A stretch of DNA of 64,000 nucleotides from Trichopria drosophilae (taxonomy: Eukaryota > Arthropoda > Insecta > Hymenoptera > Diapriidae). Where the stretch lies: the NCBI GenBank assembly GCA_030407085.1, contig CM059582.1, forward strand, positions 133,365,501 through 133,429,500. Direction: 5' to 3'. The translations under genes and the position numbers were made by a program. The notes beneath the pieces are model-generated. The model saw only the letters and a list, made by a program, of their open reading frames with translations, was not told the DNA's origin and did not search any database. This document shows, one piece after another, positions 21,031-33,824 of this stretch; the first letter of the stretch is position 1; each line of letters opens with the position of its first letter.

Positions 21031-21770
21031 TTTTTAAATTGTAAACAAATTCTCTACACGCTATCACCTTTAATGCGACTTGTATATGCATTTGTGTATT
21101 AAAAACGGAGCAAACTAGTACCGTGACGTCACTCGTCCTCTCGGGAGAGATCGGTAGTTTCCGAACCGTTTTCGGAAAATTTGAATCAAATGTACTTTTT
21201 AATTGCCATTTGACGCTGGGTTTTATATGTAAAAAATGTAAAACAAAAACTAGTACAATAATATTCAATTTTCTATCGTTTTAAAGTATTTTTAAAATAT
21301 GGATAAAAGCCTTATTGTCATATTTTTAAGTGTACACATATTCTTCATAGTTTGCTGCGAAGTAATCTTCAGACGTAGTATTATACTTCGATGTACCACA
21401 AAGCACTTGATATTTATCTTCAACAAGCTGATATGAACATTGTTTCGTTTGCGGCAGCCATATTTCAGCGTTGCCTTTTAAAACATTTAATATTTTTTGT
21501 ATACGACTCATATACCGTGTGGATACGAGAGAATGGCCGATAGTCGTCGAATGCGAATTGACCAATGGCGTAGTGACTTGCCAGTTGCTATACCCATGAA
21601 ATGCAGTATTTATTTTTTATTATTCTGAAGTTGTTTTCGCGTTTTAAATAATATTCGGTGGAGATTCTTGTACGAACCTTCGAACTGTTCACATGCAGCT
21701 CGGTCTTCCCTTACTTTGACGAGCGCCTTCAAATCGAATAGTTTTCGAAAAGGAACTGGACTACAAACAT
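21031..21770. other. Probable 5' part of the THAP element, no recognised gene
   Basis: Upstream of the THAP start. It holds a GTGACGTCAC palindrome at 21123-21132 and a short minus-strand open frame (21565-21326) that I cannot identify. The outer end of the transposon is not evident. Confidence 0.35.
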
Positions 21771-22093
21771 AGGAAATATTGGATCCTGGTCTTCATCTAA
21801 ATTTTAATCCTGCAGATTTTAAGGTCAGAATATCACTAACCTATTTTAATTATGCCGCTTTGATATATTTCTAATATTTTTAGCAACTTTTATCACATAA
21901 TTGCTTACATTTCTTTTCAACGCTAAAATTTTCTTATCGACAACTAATCTAAATCATAATACTTTAATTTATTTTAAATTTTTAAATTTATTATTTTAAA
22001 TTGATCTCTTTTCTATCTTTCTTTTTCTGTACCTTCTTTTAAATTGTTTTGACAACAATTTTATAATTTTATTAACGAGGCTTCCATTTTATT

Positions 22094-23235
22094 ATGCCAC
22101 CTATATCTGAGAGAGAAGAAAACTCCAAAATTAAAACTGAACCTAGTAAAGACAACTCTGTTGCAGATAACCAAAAAAATAAAATTGAAAAAAACCCTGT
22201 AATAGATCAAACCAGTCAAAATTTTTCATTGCAATCATCTAAAGAAAAAATTGATTAACTTATATCAAATAGATATTCCGATTCTAATCAGGCTCCTTAC
22301 ATTATTCATACTGAAACTTTTGACTGAACCTATTTTATTACTTCACAGAATCCAATTGAATTTGCAAGAGAGTACAGCCATTCTGGAGCCAATTTTCACC
22401 GAGTCTTTAAAATTAACCAATCTAACATACAAATTTCCTTCGGAACACTAGATGAAGCAAATTTTTGTTTAGACAATTCATCAAAATTCCCTAAAGGGTG
22501 GATACCCTATATACCGGCTTTCAAATTTTTCAGAATCGGCGTTTTACACGGTTTCCCCGAATCTCTATCGATTCCTGATATTTCTAAAGGTATCGAACCA
22601 ACTTTCCAAAACATTAGAATCGAAAGAATTAAAAACTTGATTCCAATAGTGAGCTGACTCCTACGAAATCTATATATATTCAGTGACACAATGTGGCAAA
22701 TGCTGTAAATTTGGTCAACGCCTAAAAAATTGCAAATCTAAAACATCTTTTTGCATGCAGTGCTCTCAAGAAGGCCACGAAGCCCCTAACTGTAAATCAA
22801 AAAACATCAAATGCATTAATTGCAGCAATTCTAAACATTCTAATAACCATGTTGCTAATGATAAGTTGAAATGCCCAACTTTCAAAGAAATTACCTTTTA
22901 ATTAACTTAACTTTTAGAGAGGGCAACGAATTATTTCAAAACCAAAATAATTGTTCAAATTTGGTCAATTTAAACATTCTTTACTCGGAAGTTCATAAGG
23001 ACAGTTAAAATAATATAAACATTGCGAACAAAAGAAAACGTAAACTATCAACAACAGAAATAGATAACATTCAAAATAACATGCAACTTGATAATATTAA
23101 CCAAAGCCCGCTAAATGTACTTATTACACAAATGCTAGAAATCACTAAACAATCATATTTATTACTTTTAAATATTTCGAACAATATTAATCCTAACCCC
23201 AATAATACTAGTATACTTAATAATTTCAGATCCTG
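22094..23235 (+). pseudogene. LINE B ORF1 (gag-like, zinc knuckles)
   Basis: ATG at 22094 opens a 54-codon charged N-terminus, then the frame breaks. The recognisable part is 22683-22901, with CGKCCKFGQRLKNC, CMQCSQEGHEAPNC (a C-x2-C-x4-H-x4-C knuckle) and CINCSNSKHSNNH. Downstream an asparagine-rich segment leads to a stop near 23235. This is the nucleic-acid-binding protein of the LINE; several frameshifts. Confidence 0.7.
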
Positions 23236-23504
23236 ATTTTAACGAAGATTTGCTCATTTAAAATTTGCCTTTTTTTTGTTAACTTAAAATTTTATTTATT
23301 CGCACATTTAATTTGTTTAATTTAATAAATTATTTATTTTAATACTGTAACTTATTTAAAATATTAAATTTATTTAGGTTGTTTATTAATTTAAATTATT
23401 TAATTTTATTTGTATTGCTTAACTTGTTTAGGTTGTTTATTTTATTCAAGATATCTTACTTATTTATTCCGCACCTTATTTTGACCAACTCTATGACTAA
23501 TAAA

Positions 23505-25582
23505 AGCATACAAATTTTACAATGGAAGGCGCGAAGCATAGCGCCAAAAAGAAACGATTTTGAATGTATCTATTTTCACTATGACGTAATTTTCGTTTCT
23601 GAGTCTTGATTAACTCAAAATTCCACTTTCAAACTAAGTAATTTCAAAATATCATAAGATTAGATCGTGATGAAAACTTAGGTGGTGATAGATCACTAGG
23701 ACTTCTAATTGCGATAAAGTCTCACCTTATTTACAATGCTAATAGAAAGATCATTAATGAGAATGGTTTTGAGATTCTGGATATCACGATTTTGGGTAAC
23801 TGCTGTAACCTTAAAATCGTGACTATCTATCGACATCACAACTCCAAACTTACTGATAAAGATTGGAGAAGTATTTTCGATTCAGATCTGGAGAATTGCA
23901 TTGTGTGCGGTGATTTCAATGCGAATTACTGGCCCTGGAGTAGAGGAACACCAAATTCTATAGGCAGAAAAATATTTCATCTCATAACAGATTCCAACTT
24001 TATATCCCTAAACAACCCTGATCACAATACTATCACCCCTAAGTTTAATTCTATTCTCCCTGGCTCGCCAGATATAACATTTGTATCATATGATATATGG
24101 GCATTATTCTAGAACTTTTAAACTTTGAGGTTGAAGAAAATAGCTTTTTTTTTAGGCCCAAATTAATTTTATTGGCTTTAGAATTGATCAAATGACAGGA
24201 AAAACGTTGCGTGACTCATTTATACACAATGTATTTTTTTTTTTAATATAACATGTTACGTTACTCGTAAAATTAGTTTTTAGTTTTGTAACGTTTAATA
24301 TACATAAAAAAATCAGTTCTTTTGCTTATGGTCTAATTTTTAGAAGCTAGCATATAAAATTAAACGTTTAGTTAATAGTTATTCAAATTTAAAATAATGG
24401 ATTAAATATGGCGGAGTATTTTTACAAAATTTCTTTGATTTTTATAAAATTTGATATGTTAGGGTTTTTGAGGCCACTGATTACAAATCCCAAGCCAGTT
24501 TTCATTAAAATTTGAAATCCAAATACATGATTTAACATTAAGGATACCAAAAAATTAAAACGATTTGTAAAGAATAATCATTTTATTATTGTCAAAAAGT
24601 GTGTTTTTTGTTGTATTAAAAAAACACAAAAGGTATAAATACTTTAATAATATAGGAGAAAAGATCACAATGATTCCAAAGTACTTAGAAGCTAAATTGT
24701 AGATGTGCCATTAAATAATTTGATTTTTCAAAGTGAGTTTAGCTTGGAAATTTAAAGTTTGACGTGGTCGCATTTTTTATGTTTAGGTGGCACACATTCG
24801 GACAAAGGCTCAAATTACTTCTTATCATATAGGTAATGTACCCCTGTTGTGTGGTTTCTTAAAAACCAATGTGAAAAAAAATGATCTAAGGTTGATTGCT
24901 AAATTGTCAACTATAAAAAAAAGTTATCTCACAAGTTTGAAGGTATATAATTTTATTCCTCAGTGAGGCACATCATTAAGTTAAGGATTTTTCATTTGTT
25001 TACATTCCCATATACTTCCACAAAAAACCACAGACCATAAAAAAAAGGTTCAAAAAGTTTCAGTGTTAAAACTGAAAAAATGTAGTGAGTGTCGCGCACC
25101 AAAAACAGGCAAATTCACTACTTTTATTTACTCTCATTGTTTTCTACATATCGGTAATTAGTAATAAACACTTATTACACGTAAAACGAACAAAAATTTG
25201 TTGATCTGTAGTGTTGCAAAGTTATATTTAAAATTTTTTAAGTATCATAATGAGCGACAACATAAAGTTTAAAAATTCTAGAACAATGACCATATACGGT
25301 CTATGTAAATGGAGTGTTTTAGAGGATACTCTGAGCAGTGATCACTTCCCTATTGACACCGTCATTAACAAAAACTTCTACAAAGCCAGACCCACGAGAC
25401 CTAATATTAATATAAATTGCATTGACTGGATTAGCTTGCAATACAAAATGAATATCTTTTCCTATACAATTTCGGTAACGGAAGATAATTTTTTAGATTG
25501 CTATGACTCTATCAATAAATATATTATTGAAAGCATTAAAAATTCTGGTGGCCGTAACATGGGCCGCTGCGTTAAAACATAA
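23505..25582 (+). pseudogene. LINE B endonuclease, split by a TIR element
   Basis: QILQWKARSIAPKRNDFE (23513) is the start of an APE-type endonuclease. CIVCGDFNANYWPW (23900) is the GDFNA block, LPGSPDITFVS follows, and after the inserted element LCKWSVLEDTLSSDHFPI (25300) gives the SDH motif. A stop at 23607 and a frame change near 23660 break the first half. Excising 24099-25291 with one ATAT joins the two halves in frame. At about 25550 homology to the LINE ends abruptly. Confidence 0.85.
24099..25291. mobile_element. 1.19-kb non-autonomous TIR element, duplication ATAT
   Basis: Left end GGGCATTATTCTAGAAC and right end, read as inverse complement, GGTCATTGTTCTAGAAT; similarity runs about 35 bp. 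Both sides are flanked by ATAT (24095-24098, 25292-25295). The interior is AT-rich with no coding capacity that I can see, so transposition would depend on a transposase from elsewhere. Superfamily not identified; the TA-rich site makes the exact duplication length uncertain. Confidence 0.75.
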
Positions 25583-26029
25583 TATTTTCTTGGTTTTCAC
25601 TATTCTATATTCAGAACCGTTTCAATGGTTTCAACATGTTCGCCGTCCATGTTAGTACTTCCAGATGTTTGCTGTACTAGGAAAGATAATACTTCCTCTT
25701 AAAATTATCGAGTTGCAGCAAACATCTGCGTTGCGTCTTTTTAATAATCGACACTTCGACTAAAGATAAAAAATGTGGGAAAGTGAAATCTTGCGTTTTA
25801 ATGATATTATAGAATTGTGAAATAACATATAACAGCTTATAAAAACTAAAATAAAATGGTTGAGCGCATAAAATTAATACAACTGAGGCTTTGTCCAATA
25901 ATTACCAATACGAGAACTTCCATTGTCTACTGTTCTACGTTATTCGTTCATTAGGTGTAATAATATCAATCAATATTAATAACTATGATTTTTTTGCACG
26001 TTGATATTCTACAAATAATAAATTTAAAT
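25583..26029. other. Unassigned AT-rich sequence
   Basis: Begins where LINE B homology stops (about 25550). A small inverted repeat, CAGATGTTTGCTG at 25660-25672 and CAGCAAACATCTG at 25717-25729, is the only structure I can see. No coding region. Confidence 0.4.
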
Positions 26030-26413
26030 TTGGTGGGTTTTTAACCTGCAACGCAATTGTTCGTGATTGCATCAATTCATTGCAACACGGTTGAAATATT
26101 TTCCAAGCGCCATCTGTCGGAATCATTTCGATTCCCGAGCAGGCGGCTTTTTTGAAGAAACATTTTTGAAGAAAAATGTTAAAAATGCTGATCGGAGATT
26201 TTCTGTATATGAAAAATATGAAGAACTCGAAAATATGTGAAAAATTCAGAAAAAAATAACGGGGAACTTGGAAGAACAGTCGGCAGATACCAGGGTACGA
26301 TCCGACATGATTCCGAAAGATGGCGCTTGGAAAATATTTCAACCATGTTGAAATGTTTGATTGATGCATTCACGACCAATTGCGTTGCAGGTTAAAAACC
26401 CACCAAATTTAAA
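26030..26413. mobile_element. Foldback MITE-like element
   Basis: The left arm, from AAATTTGGTGGGTTTTTAAC through AAATATTTTCCAAGCGCC to about 26130, reappears inverted at about 26300-26413. Arms are about 105 bp with high identity; the loop is about 170 bp. No coding capacity. Exact ends and duplication are uncertain. Confidence 0.75.
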
Positions 26414-26563
26414 AAAATCATTCAATATTATTTCTTACTTCTTTAGTATTGTAATTACTAATATCATTTATTTATTATCATTATTTGTAGCAATATTATT
26501 ATGATTAATATACTATTATTATTGTTACGATTGTTAAAAAGGCAGTAATAATGCGAGCGACAC

Positions 26564-26608
<45 letters not shown>

Positions 26609-26910
26609 CCCGCTCCTCCTTCACGTCGGGCCTCAGATCCTGTCCTTTTCCTATATCCACCAATTCCACAGCCTCTCTCTGAAAATTCGAGCTTCTCACC
26701 TTGAAGAAAGGGAAAACTCGGCAGCGGACAGAGCTGACGAGGTGGAGATAAAAAAAAGCTTAAGTTCAGTTCTCTTCGTGCTTTCTTCCTTTCATTTTAA
26801 TCAAAATAAAATTTTTTCGCGTCGTTTTAAGTCAAAATTCATTCAGGCCGTTACTAAAATCATCTTACAACATTGTAAGTATAAGCTATTAATTGTTAAT
26901 AGAAATTAAT
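26414..26910. other. Unassigned sequence with a GA microsatellite, possibly LTR-derived
   Basis: Contains TGTTACGATTG at 26523 and, after the GA tract, a promoter-like moderately GC-rich stretch. This resembles LTR sequence in style (compare the GA tract inside solo LTR 1), but I cannot define both ends. Confidence 0.3.
26567..26606. repeat. (GA)n microsatellite
   Basis: Twenty uninterrupted AG dinucleotides. Confidence 0.97.
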
Positions 26911-27569
26911 GGGGCATTCTTTGTCAAAACGGCCATCCCCCTGCGCATTTCAATTTTTGAGATAAAATTATTTTTAAGGGCTTAAAATTTTGCTTGAAAT
27001 GTCCATTTTTTAGAGCCGTATGGTGTTTTTCGAAAAACCAAAATGGTGGTCCTTTTAAGTGGCCAAAAGTGAGAAAAGTAATGAAAAAAATTACATTACT
27101 TAAAAAAAAACAATAAAAACGATGATAAAAAAAATATGTAATAATGCCTAAATTGTAGAGTTAAATATGGACTATTATTAGTAATATCGTATTTTATAGA
27201 ATTCAAAATGGCGGATCGAAAATGGTGGACCAATATCCAAAATGCACTTGATTCGTGTGAAACTCGGTACTAGGCGGTTTTCAATGTCGCTGATTACGAA
27301 TCTGCAGTCAGATTTTAAAAATACATGGCGGATGTTATATGGTATATGAATTTATTTAAAGTGAGTGAATTTGGCCGAAACTTGTTACTCGAGGGTATTT
27401 GGCGTTATAGATTACGAGTACCAATCCGGAGTGGAAGGTGTTTCATTCGAAAATTTTGTATACCGCTGGCGTTAGCGTTATCCAACATGCACCCCGTGGA
27501 GGTCGCACAGTCGGATTTGCATGTCTTCGGGGTGCTTTGATCAGGTGGTTCCCTTGCCGTCACCTGTTC

Positions 27570-27572
<3 letters not shown>
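26911..27572 (+). repeat. Left TIR of the 6.9-kb transposon
   Basis: Matches 33172-33824 in inverse orientation. It carries a spurious open frame (from 27438) that recurs in the other arm. Confidence 0.88.
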
Positions 27573-27607
<35 letters not shown>

Positions 27608-27625
27608 GTGTCTGTGTGTGTTGCT
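27573..27625. repeat. (GT)n microsatellite at inner edge of left TIR
   Basis: GT dinucleotides with a few interruptions (TGCG, TCTG), directly inside the left TIR. Confidence 0.95.
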
Positions 27626-27844
27626 GAGTGCGTGCGTGATGCACGATGTTTTATTTATTCACCTTTTTTCATATGGGTACCATTCGGTCCCATTTTCAGC
27701 ATTGGAAAATCTTTTAATGATAACTTGCGTTTCGGTTCGTGTGAAGAAACAAGAATACAGTGGTTTCTGGTTATTCCTGGAACAGATGGAGCATTTTCAA
27801 ATCTCTTATTTAGTTTTCTCCTCATTTTATCATGATCTGCTTTG

Positions 27845-29564
27845 CTAAAATAGAAAATGCTCTTTCGCACGAGCAAAGAGAGCTTCTGGTGTCAATATTG
27901 CATGCCCTGTCTTCGCTAGGAGACTTCCTCTATAACATTCTCTCTTAAACGTTGCACCGATGCCATCATAAGCACTTTTTCCATGAGCAGTTGCTGTAAT
28001 GCCATTCTGCTTCTATGTCAAAATCATCTTTATGATGAATTAGATTAGCAACTTGGAATTTATTCTTAAAATGTTGCTTAGCACCGTCGGTTATATAAAT
28101 AATTTTCGTTATATCCTTTACTGCCTTCTTAATCTCAGGAACTAATGCGACTTGTACAGGGTACACAGCTGCGGTATCGCGTTTGAGGCTAGGTGATAAA
28201 AACACGTTACTCTTGTGCATTAACTGATCATTTTCCTTCCAATAATATATAAGATTGAATACCGTGCACTGGTTGTTATTAAAGTGGAATGCTTGGGACG
28301 CGTCTTGGCAGACGTATGAATAATTTTCAAAGAAATCAAACATGACAATCACTTCGCCTTTGCGAAGATTCTGTTTCTTTTCTGCAATGAAATTTGACTG
28401 TTGTTTCGCAATAAATGAATGGCTTTGCAGAATTTTCAATTTCGTGCAGAGCATATCAATAAAAGACTCGGTTTTTAATGTTTGTGTCAAAATGGTTGAT
28501 CGGTCAGTTCCAGCCCACACAGAACATTGCACGTTTGAAATCTGCGCCGCTTCTAGAAATGAGCTCAACTTTTCGGAAAGTTCATCAGTGCCTGGACATT
28601 GTTCACATTCATCAAGCCAACAGTCGGGACTAGGCTCTGTACAAACGATTTTACTCAAGCAGTCTTTATAATTAACTAATGGCATTTCTGTATCCTTTGT
28701 ATATTTTTGTACGTCAATAGCATCTAACATTAATTTCACATTCTGGTGAATTGTGCAGATGCAGACGGAATGTGTACCAGCAGCACCAGCAAGGATACAA
28801 TATTTCGGTTTTAGTTTAGCAAATGCACTGAAACTTATTTTATTCTCTGCATTACATTCCTTGAATAGCGCATGTAATTCTTTCAAGCCAAACAGCAACA
28901 ATCGTTTCTGAACTAGTGATCGCTTACCATCTATCTTCAAAGAAACTACATCTTTCATTCCAGGCATTAGCCTACTATGGAGGTCACTAGTGTAGAAGTT
29001 ATGAACTTTCTCAACAGTAGTTTCAGATAATTTTGTTCCAGATTTTTGGATTGTCTCAGCCAGTATACCTCGAAGCAATTTCAGTTCTTTAGCTTTTCCA
29101 GCGAAATGTCGTGATGTCTTGAATTCATCTGCTAGCTTCCTGGCACTCCAATACGATGGTGCAAAAGTCAGGATTCTCAACCAAAGTGGGTCACCCCGAT
29201 TAAGACTATTGAATTTTTGCTTCAGTTCATCAAGGATTTCGTCTAGTCATTGTTCTTTATCTGATCGTGGAGCATCCTTATTGACGTAAGAAGTGCCTGA
29301 AGTATCAACATCCATTTCTGTTGCACTATCATCGAAGATTAATGATGAGCAGGAATTATTTGATTCACCTGTATATAGTACATCTTCCTGTATTGTCTGG
29401 AATAGTCTAAAACATCCAGATCAAATCTTTGGCGATGAAGGCAAATCAGGAAATTTGTGCAACATTGCCTTGGATATTTTCCTCAGTGATTTCCCCACGT
29501 GACCTTTTTCATCAGGCTTTTTGAAAGGATTCACGCATCTGTCAGTGCGATGAACCCAGGACAT
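27845..29564 (-). pseudogene. Transposase-like protein of a superfamily I cannot name
   Basis: From ATG 29564 the frame starts with a cysteine-bearing N-terminus (RCVNPFKKP, then a position where SGCFRLF follows an in-frame TGA near 29420; a C-x-n-CxxC finger is likely). Next are a second stop near 29240 and a 404-residue open frame (29180-27966): LTFAPSYWSARKLADEF, a cysteine cluster CWLDECEQCPG, VIVMFDFFENYSYVCQDA, IYITDGAKQHFKNKF and DFDIEAEWHYS. A one-base frameshift near 27985 is followed by AHGKSAYDGIGATFKRE and a stop at 27845. The conserved acidic residues (D of FDFFEN, D of TDGAKQ, D of YDGIG) look like a DDE/DDD RNase H-fold triad. About 570 codons in all. I know similar unannotated proteins from other invertebrate genomes but not a confirmed superfamily name. 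Confidence 0.65.
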
Positions 29565-29682
29565 TTTGAGTGAATTTCACAGAAAAAAAAGTTTAGAAAA
29601 TGTGTACACAACTCAAGAAATCACAGATAAATCTAAAAAGCTCATACAATTTGTTTCGCTTTTTTAATTACACCAGTTCCCC

Positions 29683-29885
29683 TTAATTGCCGGGTTCGAC
29701 TGCGCGAGGGACCTCCACGCTGTTACAGGTGCCACGAGAGCGGACATCTGGCAAGGGGTTGTAAGAGCGCGGTCGATCGCTCGGAGCAGTGCTTCCGGTG
29801 TGGCAAGGAGGGCCACAAGATTGAGGACTGCGTAGCCAAACATCGTGCAACCCAGGAGGTTGGAGCACAGACCAACAATGGCTAA
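29683..29885 (+). pseudogene. R1-clade LINE ORF1 C-terminus with two CCHC knuckles
   Basis: An open stretch in the frame ending at TAA 29883-29885 encodes CYRCHESGHLARGC and CFRCGKEGHKIEDC, both C-x2-C-x4-H-x4-C. Two or three such knuckles at the ORF1 C-terminus are typical of the R1 clade. The stop overlaps the ORF2 start in ATGGCTAA (29878-29885), a compact overlap suited to translational coupling. The rest of ORF1 is missing. Confidence 0.85.
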
Positions 29886-32879
29886 GGTGCTCCAAATAAA
29901 CCTCAATCACTGTGCGGTGGCCCAGGACCTGCTGTTTCAACTGGTCAAGGAGGAGAAGGCCGATATCGCCGTCATCAGCGATGCTTACCGGGATCTTTTT
30001 CAACCGAGCTGGGTGAAGGATTCCGCCAGCAAGGCGGCCATCTGGGTGTGTGGGAATATCCACATATCCAAAAAGATGTCCGACTCCCTGCCCAGCTTCA
30101 CCTGGGTGGAGGTGGCTGGTATAAGGCTATACAGTTGCTACCTCCCTCCCAGTCTTACCATCGACGAGTTCCAAGGATCCCTGGAGGCCATCGTCGCCAG
30201 TGCAAGAACCTCCCGACTCCCATTAGTGATCGGGAGGGGCGGGGGGGAGGACTTCAACGCATGGGCGACGGAATGGGGTAGCGCGAAGACCAACCATCGA
30301 GGATATGCCCTCATTGCGGTCTTCTCGTTACTGGAGTTGGAGATTGCTAACACGGGGGGAAAGCCGACCTACTCCGACGCCGGCAAGTCCTCCGTAGTCG
30401 ACCTGACTTTCGTCGACCCAACATTGATGGGGGAAGGGTTGGGCTGCAAAGTTAGCGACCGATACACGGGCAGTGACCATCAAGCCTTGGTGTACCAGCT
30501 CCAACTGACCGGCAGAGCAGCAGGAAAGGTGCAGAGCGCAAGCAAAGAGAGATGAGCACCGGCCACCTTCGATCGGGAAATGTTCCTCTACAGCTTGGAA
30601 CAGACAGAGGTGGAGGGAACAGCAGAGGAGAGAGCCCGATGCCACTCCCGAGCCATAACAGCGGCTTGCGATGCCTCTATGGCCGTGAAGTCAAATCCTC
30701 ACGGCCAACTCTCAGTTTACTGGTGGAACGAGGAAATCGCAGATATCCGTCGAGAGTGCCTTCGGGCCCGAAGGCTGCACCAGAGAGCAATTCATAAGCC
30801 CCGGTACTACCAACTGGCCGCGGACTATGGAAGAAGAGAAAGAGGCTCAAGATTGCCATCAAGGCCGCGAAAAGAAAGTGCTGGCAGGACTTTTGTGAGG
30901 AGGTGGACCGCGATCCCTGGGGGCGACCGTATAAAACGGTCATGAACAAGATCAAGCCCAGGGGGCCCAACGCACCATCTTGTCCATCCTTCCTTGGCAA
31001 AGTCGTCGGCCATTTATTCCCAGAACAGCGGGAATGGCCGATTGGCACTGGCCTGATGGCAATTGCTGGTGCAGCCGAGCCGCCAGATGTTACCGAAGCC
31101 GAAGTAATGATGGCTGCTAAGAAGATCTACACCCGTAAGGCCCCAGGAATGGATAGGGTACCTGGAATGGCAGTGAAGATCGCAGCGCTGGATGTACCAA
31201 CCATCTTCACATTGACATTCAGTGCTTGCCTGAAGGAAGGATGCTTCCTGGCGCAGTGGAAGGAACAGAGGTTGGTGTCTAAGCGAAACAAACCCCCGGA
31301 CGATCCATCCTCATTCCGACCGCTCTGCATGCTTGACATCTCCGGGAAGCTATATGAGAGGGGTATCTGTGCCAGACTGGAAGCAGCCATCGAAAATGCC
31401 GGAGGTCTTTCCGAAAACCAGTTCGGATTTCGGAAGGGGCGCTCAACCATCGATGCAATCGGCCGAGTGAAAGCAATAGCCACGGATGCCATCAGTGGCA
31501 GCCGAAACACCACGTGCATGTGTGCCATCATTGCCCTGGATATCCGAAACGCATTCAATTCGGCCAGGTGGGATTGCATCATGCAGGCACTCGAAGACCT
31601 GAAGGTGCCTCTCTACCTATGAAAAGCCATCTCAAGCTACCTAACAGACCGAACCCTGTATTATGACACCGATGATGGCAGGCACTCCTACAACATCACG
31701 GGAGGCGTGCCACAGGGTTCGGTTCTGGGACCCTTGCTCTGGAAAGTCTTATATGACGGACTGCTCAGGCAATGGGCATCCATGGTAGCTTTCACAGACG
31801 ACCTTGCACTAATCGTCGTCGCGAAGACCATCGACGAGGTGCAATTTAGCGGAGATGAAGCTATCGAGGTAGTAGCTAGGTGGTTGAGCAACCATGGGTT
31901 AGATCTGGCGGCTAAGAAGACGGAGGCGGTGCTCATCTCTCGAACGAAGAAAAGAGTATACGCCACCTTCAGGGTGGAAGATACGCAGATCAGAACGGTG
32001 GACACTATTTCATATCTTGGAGTCACTCTAGATGCGCGGTTGTCGTTCAAACAACACCTAATGAACGCAGGCGCAAAGGCTTCCAAAGTGGCTTGTACGC
32101 TCTCCAGCATCATGCCCAATATGAGGGGGCCGAAACAGCCGCGATGGTCCCTCCTTTCATCGGTAGTAAGCTCCGTTATTCTTTACGGGGCACCGATCTG
32201 AGCTGATGCCATGAACATCCATCAGAGCTACGGAGCCACCTGCTGGCGGGCTTATAGAACAGCCGCCCTAAGAGTGGCCCGTGCCTACCGTTCTGTATCG
32301 GACATCGCTCTCTCGGTGGTTGCGGGACTCCCTCCCATAGACCTTCTTGCTATGGAGAGGGCAGCAGTACACCGCGAAGGCAGGTGTACAAGGCAGGACA
32401 TCGCCGACCAGGAGCCGAACCACAACAAATGGTCCATGAGGACCATAGAGGAGTGGCAAAAAAGATGGGATTCAGCGGATTCGGGGCGGTGGACCCACTG
32501 CGTCATCCCAGATGTAGCAAAGTGGACGGGCAGACAACACGGATACACCACCTTTCATCTCACCCAGGTGCTCACCGGGCACGGCTGCTTTCGCAGCTAC
32601 TTACATCGTTTCCGCATTTATCAAATTGCGGAGTGCCCGGCATGCCCTGGTGTCGACGAAGACGTGGCCTATGTCCTCTTCCACTGCCCGAGATTTGCAG
32701 CGGAACGGGAACAGTTCCGGATCTCGGTAGGAGGACCACTAACACCTGAGGGCTTTGGGGAATGTCTGCTCGCCTCACAGGAGGGATGGGACGCGGTGGT
32801 CATCATCACCACCTCCATCATCGATAGGCTGAATGCCATCAGAAGAAAAGAAGACGGAAGAGACAACAACATCGCCTAG
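29878..32879 (+). pseudogene. R1-clade LINE ORF2 (endonuclease and RT)
   Basis: MAKVLQINLNHC is a classic R1-clade endonuclease start. The EDFNAWATEWGS motif (30248) and GSDHQALVYQL (30470) complete the domain. RT: KAPGMDRVPG (31138), PLCMLDISGKLYE, NQFGFRKGRSTIDA (31420), ALDIRNAFNSARW (31535), VPQGSVLGPLLW (31708) and AFTDDLALIV (31788), then SYLGVTLD. The C-terminus has TGHGCFRSYLHRF and CPACPGVDEDVAYVLFHCPR (32634). Disruptions: a G-run at 30234 that adds residues before DFNA, a stop near 30555, a frameshift near 30830, TGA at 31621 and TGA at 32199, the latter in place of a usual tryptophan codon (GAPI-W-A). The active site reads FTDD instead of FADD. Confidence 0.92.
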
Positions 32880-33073
32880 ACTTGAAGAGCCAAAACATCG
32901 GCGGAGGGCCTACTGAGGCATAGACTGCCCTCCTCAAAGTAATGCCTTCCGGCGGTTTCCGAGGGGGAAATCACAGTCTGAGCGTAGGTGGTTTTAGTGG
33001 GTGGGAGCCCCGCACTCCTGCTGGCACCGGCCGGCAGGGATGGCTGGTAGAGCTTTCCATCGTCGCTTCGGAA

Positions 33074-33824
<751 letters not shown>

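Noticed and set aside
21326..21565. 79-codon minus-strand open frame near the THAP gene
   Set aside because: It may belong to the same transposon, but I could not match it to a known domain, so I did not call it a gene.
27438..27848. 136-codon open frame, repeated on the other strand at 32876-33298
   Set aside because: Its first part lies wholly in the transposon TIR and so appears twice by symmetry; the rest is translated microsatellite (CVCVCV).
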